NCBI RefSeq assembly: GCF_000378485.1
Contig: NZ_KB899966.1
Coordinates: forward strand, 248,001-312,000
DNA from: Flavobacterium rivuli WB 3.3-2 = DSM 21788
GTDB taxonomy: Bacteria > Bacteroidota > Bacteroidia > Flavobacteriales > Flavobacteriaceae
Direction: 5' to 3'
Length of the DNA: 64,000 bases
Below, in pieces: positions 1 through 8,433 of this stretch (its first letter is position 1; every line of letters begins with the position of its first letter). The notes under the pieces were generated by a model. That model made no database searches. It was not told the origin of the DNA and saw only the letters and a program-made list of their open reading frames with translations. Position numbers and translations under genes: made by a program.

Positions 1-552
1 GGTTTTTTAACCATTACCACAAAAAAAGAGGCCGATACGTATACCAGCACCCGTATTACCACTAAAGGTAAAAAAGAGTTTAAGTATGGCTATATAGAAG
101 CACGCCTTAAACTGCCTGTAGGCAAAGGTATATGGCCGGCCTTCTGGATGCTTGGTGCTGATATAGACAAAACAGGCTGGCCCTTAGCCGGTGAAATTGA
201 TATTATGGAGTATGTGGGGCGTGAACCGCACATGGCTTATGCAACCCTGCATACTAAAGAAACGCATGGTGAACACGCTAACGGCAAAAAAACCGAATTT
301 AATAACCTCGAAGAGGGTTTTCATGTATTTGGTGTAGACTGGACAAAGGATAAGATTACGTTTTATGTAGATGATAAACCGGTACATAGCTTTGCCCCAA
401 AAGAAAAAACACAGGAAATATGGCCCTTTGATAAACCCTACTTCTTTTTACTGAATGTGGCTGTAGGCGGATATTTTGGAGGTATGGAGGTTGATGACAG
501 CATTTTTCCGCAAGAGTATGTTGTTGACTATATTAAAGTATATTCTAATTAA
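1..552 (+). CDS. Glycoside hydrolase family 16 beta-glucanase, C-terminal part (5' truncated by window)
   Basis: The reading frame is open from base 1 and ends at TAA 550-552, so only the C-terminal 183 residues are present. The GH16 catalytic signature E-I-D-I-M-E (ExDxxE, nucleophile and acid/base Glu) is encoded at about 193-210, after the family-typical GYIEARLKLP and WPAFWML segments. It ends in DYIKVYSN, as GH16 jelly-roll domains usually do. Family knowledge suggests a secreted laminarinase or lichenase-type endo-beta-glucanase; the substrate cannot be fixed from this fragment. A strong terminator follows 22 bases downstream. Confidence 0.93.
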   Translation, partial: GFLTITTKKEADTYTSTRITTKGKKEFKYGYIEARLKLPVGKGIWPAFWMLGADIDKTGWPLAGEIDIMEYVGREPHMAYATLHTKETHGEHANGKKTEFNNLEEGFHVFGVDWTKDKITFYVDDKPVHSFAPKEKTQEIWPFDKPYFFLLNVAVGGYFGGMEVDDSIFPQEYVVDYIKVYSN

Positions 553-573
553 GTTTTGGGTTAGTTAGATTTT

Positions 574-600
574 GGGGCCGCAATTGCGGCCCCTTTTTTT
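574..600 (+). terminator. Rho-independent terminator of the GH16 gene
   Basis: A perfect palindrome GGGGCCGCAATTGCGGCCCC (574-593) is followed directly by seven T residues. It lies 22 bases after the GH16 stop codon. Confidence 0.93.
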
Positions 601-698
601 ATTGTGCCAAAGATTAGTTTATGCCATTCCTTAGTCGACTCTTAGTAAGAAATACTATTTACCGCTCTTCCATTTCGAAGGACTAATTTACTTAAACC

Positions 699-738
699 GA
701 GATTCTTCAACTACGCTGCGCTCCGTTCGGAATAACAA
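699..738. repeat. Possible dispersed intergenic repeat
   Basis: The segment with GATTCTTCAACTACGCTGCG and CTCCGTTCGGAATAACAA resembles a short dispersed intergenic sequence recalled from Flavobacteriaceae genomes. There is only one copy in this window, so the repeat status rests on recollection. Confidence 0.25.
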
Positions 739-750
739 ACTGCAAGAAAA

Positions 751-1476
751 CTACAGCATCTTCCTGGCTCTTTCTAAATCTTCGGGGGTATCAATACCAA
801 TACCGGCGTGGCTGGTTTCTACCATGCGTATCTTTTTACCGTACTCAAGATAGCGTAGCTGCTCCAATTTTTCAGATGCTTCAAGGCTTTGCATAGGCAG
901 TTTATAAAAATCCATTAAGGCATGCTTGCGGAAAGCGTAAATACCTATGTGCCTAAAATAGCGCACACCGGCATCTGTATCTCTTGGATACGGAATAACC
1001 GAGCGTGAAAAGTACAGCGCGAAATGCTTTTGGTCTACAATTACCTTTACATTATTGGGGTTCTCTATATCTTCCTTATCAGTAATGTGCATCATTACCG
1101 ATGCTAAATCTACCTCGCGGGCAATATCATTTTTAAACACTTCGAGTACATCGGCAAGTGGCTCTTTATTTATAAATGGCTCGTCGCCCTGCACATTAAC
1201 TACAATATCTACATCAAGATTTTCGACAGCCTCTGCAATACGGTCGCTGCCACTTTCGTGTTCCTTGATGCTCATTATAGCCTTGCCCCCATTTGCCACT
1301 ATTTCATTGTAAATAATATCAGAGTCGGTTACCACAAACACATCGTCAAACAGGCCGGTGCCCAGCGCTGCCTGATACGTTCTTGTAATTACGGTTTGCC
1401 CGCCAAGGTCCTGCATAAGTTTTGCGGGGAAACGGGTGCTGGCATATCGTGCCGGTATTACTGCTATGATTTTCAT
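751..1476 (-). CDS. kdsB: 3-deoxy-manno-octulosonate cytidylyltransferase (CMP-KDO synthetase)
   Basis: This 241-residue protein begins [19 protein letters not shown], the nucleotide-binding signature of KdsB, and carries the conserved [11 protein letters not shown] segment near residue 95. It activates KDO with CTP for inner-core lipopolysaccharide synthesis in the cytoplasm. The length is normal for the family (about 245-255) and no key segment is missing. It is preceded by two small palindromic repeats and stands apart from other LPS genes here. The assignment is secure by motif. Confidence 0.95.
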   Translation of the reverse strand: MKIIAVIPARYASTRFPAKLMQDLGGQTVITRTYQAALGTGLFDDVFVVTDSDIIYNEIVANGGKAIMSIKEHESGSDRIAEAVENLDVDIVVNVQGDEPFINKEPLADVLEVFKNDIAREVDLASVMMHITDKEDIENPNNVKVIVDQKHFALYFSRSVIPYPRDTDAGVRYFRHIGIYAFRKHALMDFYKLPMQSLEASEKLEQLRYLEYGKKIRMVETSHAGIGIDTPEDLERARKML

Positions 1477-1485
1477 ATATTTTCA

Positions 1486-1510
1486 GTAGAGACACATCAA
1501 ATGCGTCTTT
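1486..1510. repeat. Small palindromic repeat, copy 1
   Basis: GTAGAGACACATCAA followed by ATGCGTCTTT is an imperfect inverted repeat around a GAGACRnAT/ATGCGTCTC core. A better-formed copy lies 80 bases downstream. Confidence 0.5.
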
Positions 1511-1566
1511 ATATTTTGTTTTAAATTTAGATATTGCACTGCAACGTTTGTGTGATTACAATTACC

Positions 1567-1591
1567 AGAGACGAATTCAATGCGTCTCTAC
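1567..1591. repeat. Small palindromic repeat, copy 2
   Basis: AGAGACGAATTCAATGCGTC plus TCTAC is an imperfect palindrome with AGAGACG/CGTCTCT arms, related to the copy at 1486-1510. It overlaps the 3' end of the helicase gene and could act as a hairpin in its mRNA. Confidence 0.5.
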
Positions 1592-3009
1592 TCCTCAAAA
1601 GCATCATCCTTAAACCCTATTAAATAAACCTTTTCTTTAGATCGGGTAATGGCAGTGTACAGCCAGCGGATGTAATCCTTGTCGATACCCTCCGGCAGGT
1701 AAGGCTGCTCTACAAAAACCGTATTCCACTGCCCACCCTGGCTTTTATGGCAGGTAATGGCATAAGAGAATTTTACCTGCAGCGCATTAAAATGCGGGTT
1801 GTTCTTTATCTTTAAAAACTTGCGGTACTGTGGTTCTCCTTCATAATCTTTCTGTACTTCCTGGTACAACCTGTTCGACTCGTCGTATGTTAACGATGGC
1901 GACTCGCTGTTAATTGTGTCCAGTAGCAGGTATGTTTCCAGATGCGGGCTGTTAGGATAATCTATCAGTCGTACTTTTACACGGGCAAAATTAAATCCGT
2001 ACATTTCTTCTATCCTGAATATCTCAAGCACTTCTAAAATATCGCCATTGGCAATAAATCCTGCCTCTGACTTTTCGTCAAGCCAAAAATAATTATTTTT
2101 TACCACCATCATGTAATCGCCTGCCGAAAGTTCGCTTTCGCGGGATAGTACACGGGTGCGTATTTGCTGGTTGTAAGCGTTGGCACGCTTGTTAGACCGT
2201 ACTATAAAAGCAGTGTCTTCTATGCTATAATTGCTGTAAGCCTGGTCTATGGCATCCTGAATATCATAGCCGTCCGTAAGCCTTATAATATCTTTAAACC
2301 CACGTACTTTAAACTGGAATGCATCTACAAAAGCCGATTTTAGTATCTCCCGTAACTCGGTAGCGTTATACAGTATGCCCGAGTTAAATTCCTGACGCAT
2401 AACTTCATCAAGCTCTATATGCTGCACTTCTTTAAGGTAATGCTGTGCAAGCGACTGCTCATTAAGCGCCGGGCTAAGGTCGGAGTTTACCGGTGGCAGC
2501 TGCGCGGTATCGCCTACAAGTATCATTTTGCAGTTGATGCCGGAATAGACGTAAGACATAAGATCATCCAGCAGCGACCCGTTTTCATACATTTTAGATT
2601 CTGCCGGAGTGTCAGATATCATTGAGGCTTCATCTACAATAAAAATGGTGTCCTTAAATTTATTGGGTTGTTTTGTAAACCCCATGGTACCGCCACTTCC
2701 CTTTTTAGGGAAATATATGCGCTTATGTATGGTATGTGCCGGCTTATTTGAATAGCCCGAAATTACTTTTGCTGCACGGCCCGTGGGTGCCAGCAACACA
2801 TATTTTTTATTAGCCTCGCGCAGGTTATTTACCAGTGTAGATATTATTGTGGTCTTACCCGTACCCGCATAACCCTTAAGCACAAAAAGCTCGTCGCGGC
2901 CGGTGTTTATAACAAATTCAGCTATTTTTTGTAAAAAAATATCCTGCTTAAGTGTGGGGCTAAACGGGAAGTTTTGCCGTAATAATCTATAAAATTGAGC
3001 AGGGGCCAT
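1588..3009 (-). CDS. ATP-dependent RecD-like DNA helicase (superfamily 1)
   Basis: The P-loop GYAGTGKTT lies at about residues 46-54, Walker B is FIVDEASM, and the C-terminal SF1 motif is FSYAITCHKSQGGQW followed by YTAITRSKEK. This is the core layout of RecD/TraA-type 5'-3' helicases. The frame stays open to 3102, but a Bacteroidota -7 box (TATCTTTG) lies inside that extension and the extra residues look like translated repeat sequence. The ATG at 3009 (MAPAQFYRLL) is therefore preferred, giving 473 aa. The likely role is DNA repair or recombination; there is no RecBC context. Confidence 0.88.
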   Translation of the reverse strand: MAPAQFYRLLRQNFPFSPTLKQDIFLQKIAEFVINTGRDELFVLKGYAGTGKTTIISTLVNNLREANKKYVLLAPTGRAAKVISGYSNKPAHTIHKRIYFPKKGSGGTMGFTKQPNKFKDTIFIVDEASMISDTPAESKMYENGSLLDDLMSYVYSGINCKMILVGDTAQLPPVNSDLSPALNEQSLAQHYLKEVQHIELDEVMRQEFNSGILYNATELREILKSAFVDAFQFKVRGFKDIIRLTDGYDIQDAIDQAYSNYSIEDTAFIVRSNKRANAYNQQIRTRVLSRESELSAGDYMMVVKNNYFWLDEKSEAGFIANGDILEVLEIFRIEEMYGFNFARVKVRLIDYPNSPHLETYLLLDTINSESPSLTYDESNRLYQEVQKDYEGEPQYRKFLKIKNNPHFNALQVKFSYAITCHKSQGGQWNTVFVEQPYLPEGIDKDYIRWLYTAITRSKEKVYLIGFKDDAFEE

Positions 3010-3039
3010 TAATAGTGCAGTGGTTAATTTTTGTATGCC

Positions 3040-3047
3040 CAAAGATA
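3040..3047 (-). promoter_or_regulatory. Candidate -7 promoter box of the RecD-like helicase gene
   Basis: TATCTTTG on the minus strand matches the Bacteroidota -7 consensus TAnnTTTG, 30 bases before the preferred ATG. It supports that start over the one at 3102. No clear -33 element was seen. Confidence 0.5.
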
Positions 3048-3141
3048 GTGCATCGATAAATAACAGTTGCGAGGATTTTGCCACGAATTGCACTAATTTC
3101 ATTAATCTTTTAATTTCAAATGTTTTAATATAGCTATTTTT

Positions 3142-3210
3142 GAATTTGTGAAAATTCGCGAAATTCGTGGCTTATCTTTTTTTAATGTAATTCGTGGCTA
3201 AAAAATTATA
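3142..3210. repeat. Degenerate AATTCGTGGCT interspersed repeats
   Basis: GAAATTCGTGGCTTA and GTAATTCGTGGCTAAAAAAT lie in tandem. Related copies occur at 3079-3101, 10493-10532 and 14623-14681. They are short AT-rich intergenic units. Confidence 0.55.
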
Positions 3211-3226
3211 AGCCCGAAAAAGAATG

Positions 3227-3234
3227 TAAATTTG
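3227..3234 (+). promoter_or_regulatory. Candidate -7 box upstream of the DUF3822-rsmD operon
   Basis: TAAATTTG matches TAnnTTTG exactly, 19 bases before the ATG at 3254. No clear -33 element was seen. Confidence 0.5.
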
Positions 3235-3253
3235 TAACCCAATAACCACCTTA

Positions 3254-4057
3254 ATGAACGACGCCATTACCACAAAAAATTACAAAAAACTGTCGCTGCA
3301 AATAGCGGCAACAGGCATGTCGTTTTGTGTTTTTGATACGCTAAACTGGGAAATAACCAATTTTAATTACATAGCTTTTGGCAGGCATGTGCCTATAGAA
3401 GACGAGTTGTGGCGTGTTTTTGTTCAGTACCCAGAGTTGAAGAACAGCTATGACGAAATCGTGGTATTGCACGACAACAGCTTTAATACGTTTGTGCCCA
3501 ATGCGTTGTTCGACGAGAATTATCCCGGCAGTTACCTGCAATATAACACACGAGTTTTTGAAGCCGACTTTTTTGCGTGGGATGTTTTGCCAGTATACAA
3601 CATGACTAATGTGTATGTGCCACTTATGAATGTGAACAACTTTTTAGTGGAACGCCTTGGTGCTTTTGATTATAAAAACACCAATACCATACTCGTAGAA
3701 AAGCTTCTGGATGCATCGGTTAATATTGATGAAAAACAGGTATTTGCCCACATACAGGAAGCCCATTTTGAGATAGTTGTGGTAAGTAACCAAAAATTGC
3801 TGCTTTACAACTCGTTTGAATACAGCTCTCCCGAAGATTTTTTATACTACCTGCTCTTTACCATGGAGCAGCTTAGCCTTAACCCCGAAACAGCAAAAAT
3901 TTTGCTGTTGGGCAACATAACCGAAGCCGATCCGCGTTTTAGCCTTGCATATACGTATATTCGTAATGTGTCGCTGTACGAACCACACGGCCCGGTACTA
4001 AAATGGAATGCCGATAAAGATGCGGCATTGCAAAATTTTATCTTATTTAACTCATGA
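3254..4057 (+). CDS. DUF3822 family protein
   Basis: This 267-residue soluble protein resembles the DUF3822 proteins of Bacteroidota, which are commonly encoded directly before rsmD. It contains repeated ATPase-like beta-strand segments (for example TNTILVEKLLDASVNID), but no catalytic motif can be named. Its stop codon overlaps the rsmD start (ATGA at 4054-4057), so the two are translationally coupled. The function is unknown; a link to ribosome maturation is inferred only from this pairing. Confidence 0.82.
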   Translation: MNDAITTKNYKKLSLQIAATGMSFCVFDTLNWEITNFNYIAFGRHVPIEDELWRVFVQYPELKNSYDEIVVLHDNSFNTFVPNALFDENYPGSYLQYNTRVFEADFFAWDVLPVYNMTNVYVPLMNVNNFLVERLGAFDYKNTNTILVEKLLDASVNIDEKQVFAHIQEAHFEIVVVSNQKLLLYNSFEYSSPEDFLYYLLFTMEQLSLNPETAKILLLGNITEADPRFSLAYTYIRNVSLYEPHGPVLKWNADKDAALQNFILFNS

Positions 4058-4647
4058 GAATCATTTCAGGAAAATATAAAGGCCGCAGGATAAATGCGCC
4101 TAAGAACCTGCCCGTTAGGCCAACTACAGATATGAGCAAAGAATCGTTGTTTAACATTCTTAACCACCGCATAGATTTTGTGGGCTTAAAGGTGCTCGAT
4201 CTTTTTAGTGGGACCGGTAACTTAAGTTACGAATTTGGCTCGCGTGGCGCTGCAACTATTACTGCTGTTGATGCAGATATGGGCTGTATAAAATTTATAA
4301 AGAAAACCGCCGGGGAGTTTGACCTGAACATCTCTGCCGTGAAAAACGATGTGGCAAAATTTCTGAAAGGCCATAAGGCAAGCTATGACATTATTGTTGC
4401 CGACCCACCTTATGCTATGGAACAGAAACTGTTTGAAGAAATGGTTACCCTTGTTTTTGAAAATGAACTGCTTAACGAAGATGGTATCATGATTATAGAG
4501 CACTCCAAATACACCAAACTGGAGCACATGATGCATTACTCGTTCCATAAAAAATATGGTGGCTCTATCTTTACCTTTTTTGAATTTGATAATGGTGAAG
4601 GCGATGCCGTTGGGATTGTAGAGGATGGGGACACGGAGGAGGATTAA
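4054..4647 (+). CDS. rsmD: 16S rRNA (guanine(966)-N(2))-methyltransferase
   Basis: This 197-aa Rossmann-fold methyltransferase begins MRIISGKYKGRRI, typical for RsmD. It has the SAM-binding motif I LDLFSGTGNLSYE and the N2-guanine catalytic motif DPPY in IIVADPPYAM. It methylates G966 of 16S rRNA during 30S assembly. It is the second gene of a two-gene operon with the DUF3822 gene. Confidence 0.93.
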   Translation: MRIISGKYKGRRINAPKNLPVRPTTDMSKESLFNILNHRIDFVGLKVLDLFSGTGNLSYEFGSRGAATITAVDADMGCIKFIKKTAGEFDLNISAVKNDVAKFLKGHKASYDIIVADPPYAMEQKLFEEMVTLVFENELLNEDGIMIIEHSKYTKLEHMMHYSFHKKYGGSIFTFFEFDNGEGDAVGIVEDGDTEED

Positions 4648-4662
4648 ATCCTAACATATACC

Positions 4663-5403
4663 ATGCAGGAACTAAAACCATTTTGGAACCGGATTTTTAA
4701 ATTCAACTGGGGGTTTGCCCTGGTTTTAGTTCTTGTTGTTTGCATTACAAGATTTGTTTTAGTATTGGATGCTAATAAATCGGGAAATTATGGACTAATT
4801 GGTATTGTAATGCTTATTTCGGCCATTACTCCTTTTATATTTCTTACCAAATACGGAAGGAAAGAAATTGGAATGGTAAAACCTAAAAAGTATTTAGCCT
4901 TGCTTATCGCTTTCATCGCCGGACTTATTTTTAGCCTAATACTATACTATTTGGGTTATAACCTTTACCACAATACATACGAAAACTGGTATGCATACAT
5001 TGGTAAATCGTATAATATTCCTACCGTAATATCAGTAAATGATAAAGCAATTTTATTTAGTATTATGGCTTTTACAGGAATGATATTTAGCCCCATTGGT
5101 GAAGAGTTGTTCTTTAGGGGAATTGTACATTCTGCCTTTGCAAAATCCATTGGCGATACCAAAGCCTCCATTGCTGATAGTTCAGCATTTGCACTTACAC
5201 ACATTTCACACTTTGGGTTAGTATATCTAAATTCCCGATGGGATTTTTTTCCTGTACCTGCACTTATTTGGGTAGCAGGAATGTTTTTGGCAAGCCTTAT
5301 GTTTTTTGTTTTCAAAAAACATTCGGGTTCTATTTTAGGAGCAATAATGTGCCATGCAGGTTTCAATCTGGGAATGATTTACGCAATATTTTATTTGATG
5401 TAA
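4663..5403 (+). CDS. CPBP family intramembrane metalloprotease
   Basis: This is a 246-residue polytopic membrane protein with about seven or eight hydrophobic segments. The CPBP/CAAX-protease signature EELFFRG (motif EExxxR, about residue 146) and later histidines in ALTHISH and CHAGFN would form the metal site. Such proteins process prenylated or other membrane peptides, and some act in bacteriocin immunity. The substrate is unknown. It begins 16 bases after the rsmD stop and may be co-transcribed with it. Confidence 0.9.
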   Translation: MQELKPFWNRIFKFNWGFALVLVLVVCITRFVLVLDANKSGNYGLIGIVMLISAITPFIFLTKYGRKEIGMVKPKKYLALLIAFIAGLIFSLILYYLGYNLYHNTYENWYAYIGKSYNIPTVISVNDKAILFSIMAFTGMIFSPIGEELFFRGIVHSAFAKSIGDTKASIADSSAFALTHISHFGLVYLNSRWDFFPVPALIWVAGMFLASLMFFVFKKHSGSILGAIMCHAGFNLGMIYAIFYLM

Positions 5404-5417
5404 TTTTAAATTAATTG

Positions 5418-5449
5418 TTTGGACAATATACCAAGAGTTGGTATATTTG
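5418..5449 (+). promoter_or_regulatory. parDE promoter with overlapping operator palindrome
   Basis: A -33 TTTG (5418-5421) and a -7 TATATTTG (5442-5449) are separated by 20 bases, matching the Bacteroidota promoter layout. A perfect inverted repeat ATATACCAA-GAG-TTGGTATAT (5426-5446) fills the spacer and runs into the -7 box. This is ideal for ParD autorepression. It also rules out a start codon at 5419. Confidence 0.85.
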
Positions 5450-5463
5450 AAATAAAAACGGTT

Positions 5464-5706
5464 ATGGCTAAGAACACATCAATATTATTAGGCGGTCATT
5501 TCGAAGAATTCATAAGTAATGAAGTGGCTTCAGGCAGATACAACTCTGCCAGCGAAGTTGTACGTTCAGCATTGCGATTGCTTGAAATCGAGGAGCAAAA
5601 AGTCAAACACCTTAGATATGAATTAGAAATTGGTGAACAAAGTGGAATGGTTTCAGATTTTGACCCCGAAGCTCACTTGGAATATTTACGCAAAAAACAT
5701 TTATGA
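5464..5706 (+). CDS. parD: ParD-type antitoxin
   Basis: This is an 80-residue protein: an N-terminal ribbon-helix-helix (TSILLGGHFEEFISNEVASG, then YNSASEVVRSALRLLE) followed by a C-terminal tail that would wrap the toxin. The longer frame from 5419 is rejected because the promoter lies within it. It overlaps the ParE gene by four bases, the usual antitoxin-first coupled order. It should neutralise ParE and repress its own promoter through the palindrome at 5426-5446. Confidence 0.92.
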   Translation: MAKNTSILLGGHFEEFISNEVASGRYNSASEVVRSALRLLEIEEQKVKHLRYELEIGEQSGMVSDFDPEAHLEYLRKKHL

Positions 5707-5996
5707 ATAATTACCGCATAAGTAAAGCAGCAATACTTGACCTTGAAAAAATTTGGGTGTATACTTTAAAAAATTGGTCGGCGGACCAGGCAGATCAATA
5801 TGTTAGTTTATTGATTGATGAAATTAAATATTTGGCCACTAATTTTGAAAGCGGGAAAAACATTGATCAAATCAAACACGGTTTCAGAGTATCCAAAGTA
5901 AAATCACATCTAATATTTTATAAGAAGGCAGACGAAATAATTGAGGTCGTCCGGATTTTACATCAAAGAATGGATATTAAAAATCAACTCAAATAG
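5703..5996 (+). CDS. parE: ParE/RelE-superfamily toxin
   Basis: This 97-aa protein has the ParE pattern: YRISKAAILDLEKIWVYT at the start, a central GKNIDQIKHGFRVSKVKSHLIFYK and a terminal VVRILHQRMDIK. ParE toxins typically inhibit DNA gyrase; this is not shown for this protein. The start ATG overlaps the ParD stop (ATGA). Its 3' end abuts the converging TonB receptor gene with no space between them. Confidence 0.92.
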   Translation: MNNYRISKAAILDLEKIWVYTLKNWSADQADQYVSLLIDEIKYLATNFESGKNIDQIKHGFRVSKVKSHLIFYKKADEIIEVVRILHQRMDIKNQLK

Positions 5997-8309
5997 TCAC
6001 CTTATTCTCCCCTCATTCTCATTAACCCTTCTCTCTTCTTTCCCTTTAAAATTCCCGAATTTATACTTTAACGATAAAGCAATTTCGCGGGTATCGGTAT
6101 AGTATCGGCCACGGGATGAGATGTTGTTTATTGCAAAATCTTCATTAAAGTTCATATTCCTGAAAACGTCGTTAAAGCTTAGCGTGCAATCCAGCGATTT
6201 AAAGAAGGTTTTGGTAAAACCAACATCCATTATAAAAAAGGCATTGCGGGTAAAGATACCTTCATTACGTTTTGTGGTTCCCCAAACAGAGAGCATTGCA
6301 GTATAGGCTTTAGGCAGTTTAAAGGTATTGTTAGAATAGTAATACAAATAGGGTTTAGATGTACTTAATAACGCCGACGGGTCTTCTATTTTATTCAGCA
6401 CCATACTCAGCACATTATTAACCGTCCATAATTTATAACTAAATGGTATAACGGTTTCAAAAGTAAAACCAGATTCTTTAGCATAATTAATAGTGTTAAG
6501 GCTTATAAGTGTTTGGGCAGTATCATACGTAAATGTAGCGTATGAAGGGTCTTTTGTTGTGTAGTATCGCATGGTAGCCGACATCTCTTTGTACTGAAAC
6601 CCTGCTGAAACTTCATCGGTGATCGTAGGGTTTAAGTTCAGGTTGCTCGCAAAAACCATAAAGGGACTGCCGTAAACCGTAACCTGGCTGGTAGATGAAT
6701 AATTAGGCCGGGCAATACTTTTGGCATAATTAAGGCTCACGCTCATGGTGCTGTCTATAGCATAATCCAGTTGTGCTTTTGGGAAAATATTGGTATAGTG
6801 CTTATCTATTGTAAGTGTAGAGGTATTATTATATTTCCCTTCAATATCAGTAGTTTCTACACGCAAACCACCCGAATAACTTAACTTTTTAACTTTGCCG
6901 GATAGTTGGGTGTATCCTGCTGCATTCTGCTCCCTAAAATCATAGAGCGATTGCATTTGTGCAGGCGTTACATAATCATCTACTGCAAAATTCGTTTTGG
7001 CTGTAGCCGATAAATATAGTGCACCCACTTCCAGTTTTATATCGTTCTTAAAAACCTTTTCTGCATCGGCCCGGCCGGTAAAAGCATTAACCGTAAATTT
7101 CTGGTTGCGGTGTTGTGCAGCAACAAACTGGGTATCATTATAATTGTTTTGAACGTCGCTGTAAGACGTTTGATAAAAGTTAGAATACTGCAGGCCGGTA
7201 AATAATTTGGCATCCAGGCTTTTTATCTTTTTATTGTAATTTATAAATGAGTTTACAAAATTTCGCTGGTTATCATTCCGGCTAAGAGTGGTAATATTAT
7301 CTGCCGTGTTATTTTGTAATATATAAGTCTGTGTATGGTTTCTGTCGTCATCGCCCTGTAGCTTGGCATTTACATTTGCCGAGATATAATCGTCATCATT
7401 AAACTGGTGAAAAATACCCCCGCCAAAAATATATTGCGCCCGGTCAGATATCGACCTGATCTTATAATTAGTTGCAACGCGGGCATCACTAATAGTTACA
7501 TTATTGCCGTTTGCCTCCCAATGATAGAGTTTGTTATAATTAAAATTGGCTTTAAACTCTGTTTTACCTTTCTTAAAACCGGTATTTACCCCGGTGTAAT
7601 TATTGTAACCCCGTTTAAATGATGCTGTTTCTAATCCTGAAATTTCGAAGCCATCGCGCCTGCTTCTTTTACGGGTTATAAACACTACTGCCCTGCCCTC
7701 TGCCTCATACTTAGCAGACGGATTTTTAATGATTTCTATCGTTTTTATATCCTCAACCGAGAGTGCATTAAGGTCGTTCATGCCCACTTTTTGATTATCA
7801 ATATAAATAAGAGGGTCGCCGCGGCCTATAATGCTCAGGCTCTCCTTATCGGCACTTACTATTACACTCGGCAGTTTAGCCATAAGGTCTAACGGGCTTG
7901 GCGATGCCTTAAAAATTGAGTTGGCCACATCAACTTTTATATTTCCGTTATGGTTTGTAAACATTTTATTTTCAGAGTTTATAGCCACTTCATCTAAAAC
8001 AATAGCTTTAGTAATTAATACGACAGAAATTGAAATATCTACATCGGGTTTCACTTCTCTAAATTCGGTTTCATATCCTGTTGCAGATAATTGCAGCGTG
8101 TAATTGTCCGGTGCTATTTCCTTAAACAGAAACACTCCTTTTTCTATCAGCACAGTTTTTATAAGTGTTCCCGTAGTTGTAAGTAGTAATGCTTCCCCTT
8201 CAATTATTAATTGCCCTTCGGAGTCTTTAACCACTCCCGAAAGGTTATGCCTGCTTTGTGCAAAGCAACACACAGAAAATAAGAGGAAGAGTAAACAAAA
8301 GGATTTCAT
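5997..8309 (-). CDS. TonB-dependent outer-membrane receptor (outer membrane beta-barrel family)
   Basis: From the ATG at 8309 the product is 770 aa, with signal peptide MKSFCLLFLLFSVCCFAQ, a carboxypeptidase-regulatory-like beta domain (about 20-90), a plug domain (VAKLPSV-like segment LMAKLPSVIV, then IYIDNQKVG and IEIIKNPSAKYEAEGRAVV) and a long beta-barrel of the OMP_b-brl_3 type. The frame extends ten codons upstream, but that start would precede the signal peptide. The substrate is unknown. It is divergent from the adjacent histidine kinase gene, so the kinase could respond to or control it; this is inference. Confidence 0.9.
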   Translation of the reverse strand: MKSFCLLFLLFSVCCFAQSRHNLSGVVKDSEGQLIIEGEALLLTTTGTLIKTVLIEKGVFLFKEIAPDNYTLQLSATGYETEFREVKPDVDISISVVLITKAIVLDEVAINSENKMFTNHNGNIKVDVANSIFKASPSPLDLMAKLPSVIVSADKESLSIIGRGDPLIYIDNQKVGMNDLNALSVEDIKTIEIIKNPSAKYEAEGRAVVFITRKRSRRDGFEISGLETASFKRGYNNYTGVNTGFKKGKTEFKANFNYNKLYHWEANGNNVTISDARVATNYKIRSISDRAQYIFGGGIFHQFNDDDYISANVNAKLQGDDDRNHTQTYILQNNTADNITTLSRNDNQRNFVNSFINYNKKIKSLDAKLFTGLQYSNFYQTSYSDVQNNYNDTQFVAAQHRNQKFTVNAFTGRADAEKVFKNDIKLEVGALYLSATAKTNFAVDDYVTPAQMQSLYDFREQNAAGYTQLSGKVKKLSYSGGLRVETTDIEGKYNNTSTLTIDKHYTNIFPKAQLDYAIDSTMSVSLNYAKSIARPNYSSTSQVTVYGSPFMVFASNLNLNPTITDEVSAGFQYKEMSATMRYYTTKDPSYATFTYDTAQTLISLNTINYAKESGFTFETVIPFSYKLWTVNNVLSMVLNKIEDPSALLSTSKPYLYYYSNNTFKLPKAYTAMLSVWGTTKRNEGIFTRNAFFIMDVGFTKTFFKSLDCTLSFNDVFRNMNFNEDFAINNISSRGRYYTDTREIALSLKYKFGNFKGKEERRVNENEGRIR

Positions 8310-8407
8310 CGGGTCGGTTAATGCAGCAAAAGTCAGCAAATTATCGTCAGTGAGGGTTAATCGTAGGTTAAAGGGCGGTTAAAAACTCAATGAAACAATA
8401 AATGATT

Positions 8408-8415
8408 TATTTTTG
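8408..8415 (+). promoter_or_regulatory. Candidate -7 box of the two-component operon
   Basis: TATTTTTG fits TAnnTTTG, 18 bases before the ATG at 8434. It overlaps an alternative TTG start at 8413, arguing for the later start. Confidence 0.5.
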
Positions 8416-8433
8416 ATGTTGAAATACAACTGT

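Noticed and set aside
3010..3102. 31-residue N-terminal extension of the RecD-like helicase
   Set aside because: It contains a -7 promoter box and translated AATTCGTG repeat sequence; the ATG at 3009 fits the family start.
5419..5463. 15-residue N-terminal extension of ParD
   Set aside because: The -7 box and operator lie inside it, so it cannot be translated from this promoter.
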